Origin: an uncultured bacterium
GTDB lineage: Bacteria > Bacteroidota > Bacteroidia > Chitinophagales > CAIODY01
Direction: 5' to 3'
NCBI GenBank assembly: GCA_903871715.1
Contig: CAIQHW010000220.1
Location: 1 to 8,182, forward strand
Length of the DNA: 8,182 nucleotides
In this document: positions 6,673 to 8,182 of the stretch, piece after piece
Layout: every line of letters starts with the position of its first letter
Numbering within the stretch: position 1 is the stretch's first letter
Translations under genes and position numbers: made by a program
The notes under the pieces: generated by a model
What the model was told of the DNA's origin: nothing
What the model saw: the letters and a program-made list of their open reading frames with translations, nothing else
Database searches by the model: none

Positions 6673-7555
6673 CCAGCAAAATTAATCCCAAACCCACAAA
6701 GTGAAGATAGGTAATGCTTTCGCCGTCAATCGCTCCCCAAATTACAGCCACCACCGGAATAAAATAAGTGGTGATGGCGGCAAACAAAGTGCTTGTTTTT
6801 TGCACCAACCAATAAAAAACTAATGAGGCAATAGCTGTTCCCACCACCGCTAATATACTCACAAAACCCAGCGATGGCAAGGCTTGTGGGTTGGTGTTTA
6901 ATCGTTCAACAAAATCGGTGAAGCCAAATAAATAAACCACAACAGGCAAGCTGATAAAGAAAAATGCCAACGATGCAATTTCAATTGGTTTTACACCGAG
7001 CAAATATTTTCGCATGATGTTCAGGTTGAAACCATACATGCAAGTCGCCAACACGATCAGCAGCGCATATTTCATGTCGCTGTTTAAAGTTTGTTGTGCC
7101 GAATGATGGGCAAATAAAACCAAACTTGCTGCGCCAAAAAAGCCTACCAAAATTCCTGCAATTTGCAACCAGGTTGTTTTTAATTTAAACAACACAATGC
7201 CCAGAAACAAAGCCCACACAGGTGTTAGCGTATTCAACACACCTGCCAGCGAACTGTTTAAATGCGTTTGTGCTGTGGCAAATAAAAATGCAGGAATGCC
7301 GCTGCCCAACAAACCGCTGAACACCACAAATTTTATTTTCGACTTTTCAACTTTGCGAAAATGGGTGATGGTGAAAGGCAACAACGCCAAAGCTGTGATG
7401 CAAATGCGTAGCGAAGCCACTTGCACAGGCAACAAACCCACCAAGCCGTGTTTCATTAAAATAAACGAACTGCCCCAAGTGAGCGCCAATGCAGCTACAA
7501 TGAGCCAGCGCAAAGTGTTGAACGAACTTTCTTTTTGCAACAAAATATTTCGCAC
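6635..7555 (-). CDS. EamA/DMT-family inner-membrane transporter
   Basis: This 306-residue integral membrane protein belongs to the drug/metabolite transporter superfamily, with two EamA repeats and about ten predicted helices (near 16-34, 41-61, 76-96, 103-123, 128-148, 163-181, 191-211, 227-249, 257-277 and 283-301). Family marks are T26-W-G-S-S-F in helix 1, L107-N-T-L-T-P-V-W at the end of the first repeat and the matching T262-T-Y-F-I-P-V-V in the second. Members export or import amino acids, metabolites or drugs; the substrate here cannot be read from sequence. The start is a GTG at 7553-7555. The frame is closed by TAG immediately upstream, and an AAAAGGGA stretch just before it may aid initiation. 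The 3' end overlaps the propeller gene. Confidence 0.92.
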   Translation of the reverse strand: MRNILLQKESSFNTLRWLIVAALALTWGSSFILMKHGLVGLLPVQVASLRICITALALLPFTITHFRKVEKSKIKFVVFSGLLGSGIPAFLFATAQTHLNSSLAGVLNTLTPVWALFLGIVLFKLKTTWLQIAGILVGFFGAASLVLFAHHSAQQTLNSDMKYALLIVLATCMYGFNLNIMRKYLLGVKPIEIASLAFFFISLPVVVYLFGFTDFVERLNTNPQALPSLGFVSILAVVGTAIASLVFYWLVQKTSTLFAAITTYFIPVVAVIWGAIDGESITYLHFVGLGLILLGVWMVTFKKSKT

Positions 7556-7614
7556 CTATCCCTTTTAATACAAAACGCTATTTATAGAGATAATTGCTAT
7601 GTATAACTTGTATG

Positions 7615-7622
7615 CAAAGATA
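7615..7622 (-). promoter_or_regulatory. Candidate -7 box for the DMT transporter gene
   Basis: TATCTTTG on the minus strand (complement of 7615-7622), followed by C, is an exact TAnnTTTG match. It lies between the DUF3825-type gene and the transporter, giving a leader of about 55 bases. I see no well-spaced -33 TTTG. It suggests the transporter and propeller genes form a unit separate from the gene to the right. Confidence 0.42.
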
Positions 7623-7652
7623 GTGCAAAATGTTAAAACTGATGTGGGATAT

Positions 7653-8182
7653 TTATGGTTTTAACCAATTACTTTGCGGTTTTACAATCAATCTTGCATT
7701 ATTGTAAGCCATTTTTAAAGTTAAACAAGTTCTTGAAGTATATGTAGTGTCGTTTAGCTTATGAATTACTAAAGCTAAATCAGGATTTGGAGAACCCGAT
7801 GTTAAACACAACGGAAGTAGCAATTGAATTTTATTGTCATAGTATTGAGGAACTGCAATTTTGTAATTAGTTCTAACCTTCTTTTTTACTTCTTCAATTG
7901 CGCCAATTAATTGTCTCCTTAATTCAGCATCGTCAGCATTTTGTAAATGGGGTGGGAATCTGTCTAAATTATCTCCAATGATATGGTCTAAATCGGGAAT
8001 TAAATCACATTTAGGATTAAAAATCAAAAGTTCTGGTTTATCAAAAAAGTCAGCAACGTCAGGAATTGCGTTAGAAAAATGCCGAAGAACATTATTGTCG
8101 CTCTTTTTTAAAAATGCTTTAAAACAATATGGTGTTGAATACCCTTGCTTAGGATTTTTATATTTCTCAAAATAGCAGAAAA
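7653..8182 (-). CDS. C-terminal part of a DUF3825-type protein, cut by the window edge
   Basis: The frame is open from the stop at 7653-7655 to the right edge, giving 175 visible residues with no start inside the window. A TTG at 8025-8027 is only an internal codon: the 51 residues before it continue the same protein, including Y-F-E-K-Y-K-N-P-K-Q-G-Y. Downstream come A-V-P-Q-Y-Y, a strand I-Q-L-L-L-P-L-C-L, P-D-L-A-L-V and the ending L-T-L-K-M-A-Y-N-N-A-R-L-I-V-K-P-Q-S-N-W-L. From memory this pattern matches DUF3825, an uncharacterised bacterial domain of about 200 or more residues. Some members carry extra N-terminal modules, which would lie outside this window. No signal peptide or membrane helix is visible in this part. 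Function is unknown. Confidence 0.8.
   Translation of the reverse strand, partial: FCYFEKYKNPKQGYSTPYCFKAFLKKSDNNVLRHFSNAIPDVADFFDKPELLIFNPKCDLIPDLDHIIGDNLDRFPPHLQNADDAELRRQLIGAIEEVKKKVRTNYKIAVPQYYDNKIQLLLPLCLTSGSPNPDLALVIHKLNDTTYTSRTCLTLKMAYNNARLIVKPQSNWLKP

Noticed and set aside
7197..7568. 123-codon open frame antisense to the DMT transporter
   Set aside because: It lies wholly within or against a well-supported transporter gene and shows no domain.
8025..8027. TTG as the start of a 124-residue protein
   Set aside because: The frame remains open to the window edge and the upstream residues continue the DUF3825-like pattern, so this is an internal codon.

Overview
The window is AT-rich and reads as a Bacteroidota chromosome, most likely near Chitinophagales/Sphingobacteriales. 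Three things point there. The 4-hydroxyphenylpyruvate dioxygenase and release factor 1 sequences look like Bacteroidota members. Upstream regions carry TAnnTTTG-type -7 boxes, and clear Shine-Dalgarno sequences are nearly absent. A small single-RRM protein with a glycine-rich tail is also typical of the phylum. I see no tRNA, rRNA, insertion sequence, CRISPR array or phage gene. This is mostly ordinary housekeeping and metabolic sequence.

Layout, left to right. On the minus strand, read right to left from 3525: hpd (frameshifted near its 5' end), a CstB-like metallo-beta-lactamase/double-rhodanese protein 24 bases after it, a SnoaL/NTF2-like protein, and an RRM RNA-binding protein behind a 201-base spacer with its own candidate promoter. 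A PfkB-family sugar kinase lies on the plus strand (3699-4628), divergent from hpd and convergent with prfA; a strong bidirectional hairpin terminator separates it from prfA. To the right, again on the minus strand: prfA (RF1), an exported beta-propeller-like protein of unknown function, an EamA/DMT-family transporter whose 3' end overlaps that gene, and at the right edge the C-terminal 175 residues of a DUF3825-type protein that runs out of the window.

Functional links are modest. hpd and the persulfide dioxygenase/rhodanese gene are probably co-transcribed. That would pair tyrosine breakdown with sulfane-sulfur oxidation, two O2-using non-heme iron enzymes, and no homogentisate dioxygenase gene is visible beside them. 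The transporter and propeller genes are probably one transcript. prfA appears to have its own -7 box. The most notable anomaly is the hpd frameshift: the conserved N-terminus (ATG at 3525) is in a different frame from the rest of the enzyme, and the switch occurs at a run of seven A's that is also a possible -1 slippery heptamer. A sequencing or assembly indel is the simplest explanation. I found no convincing undescribed multi-gene system.
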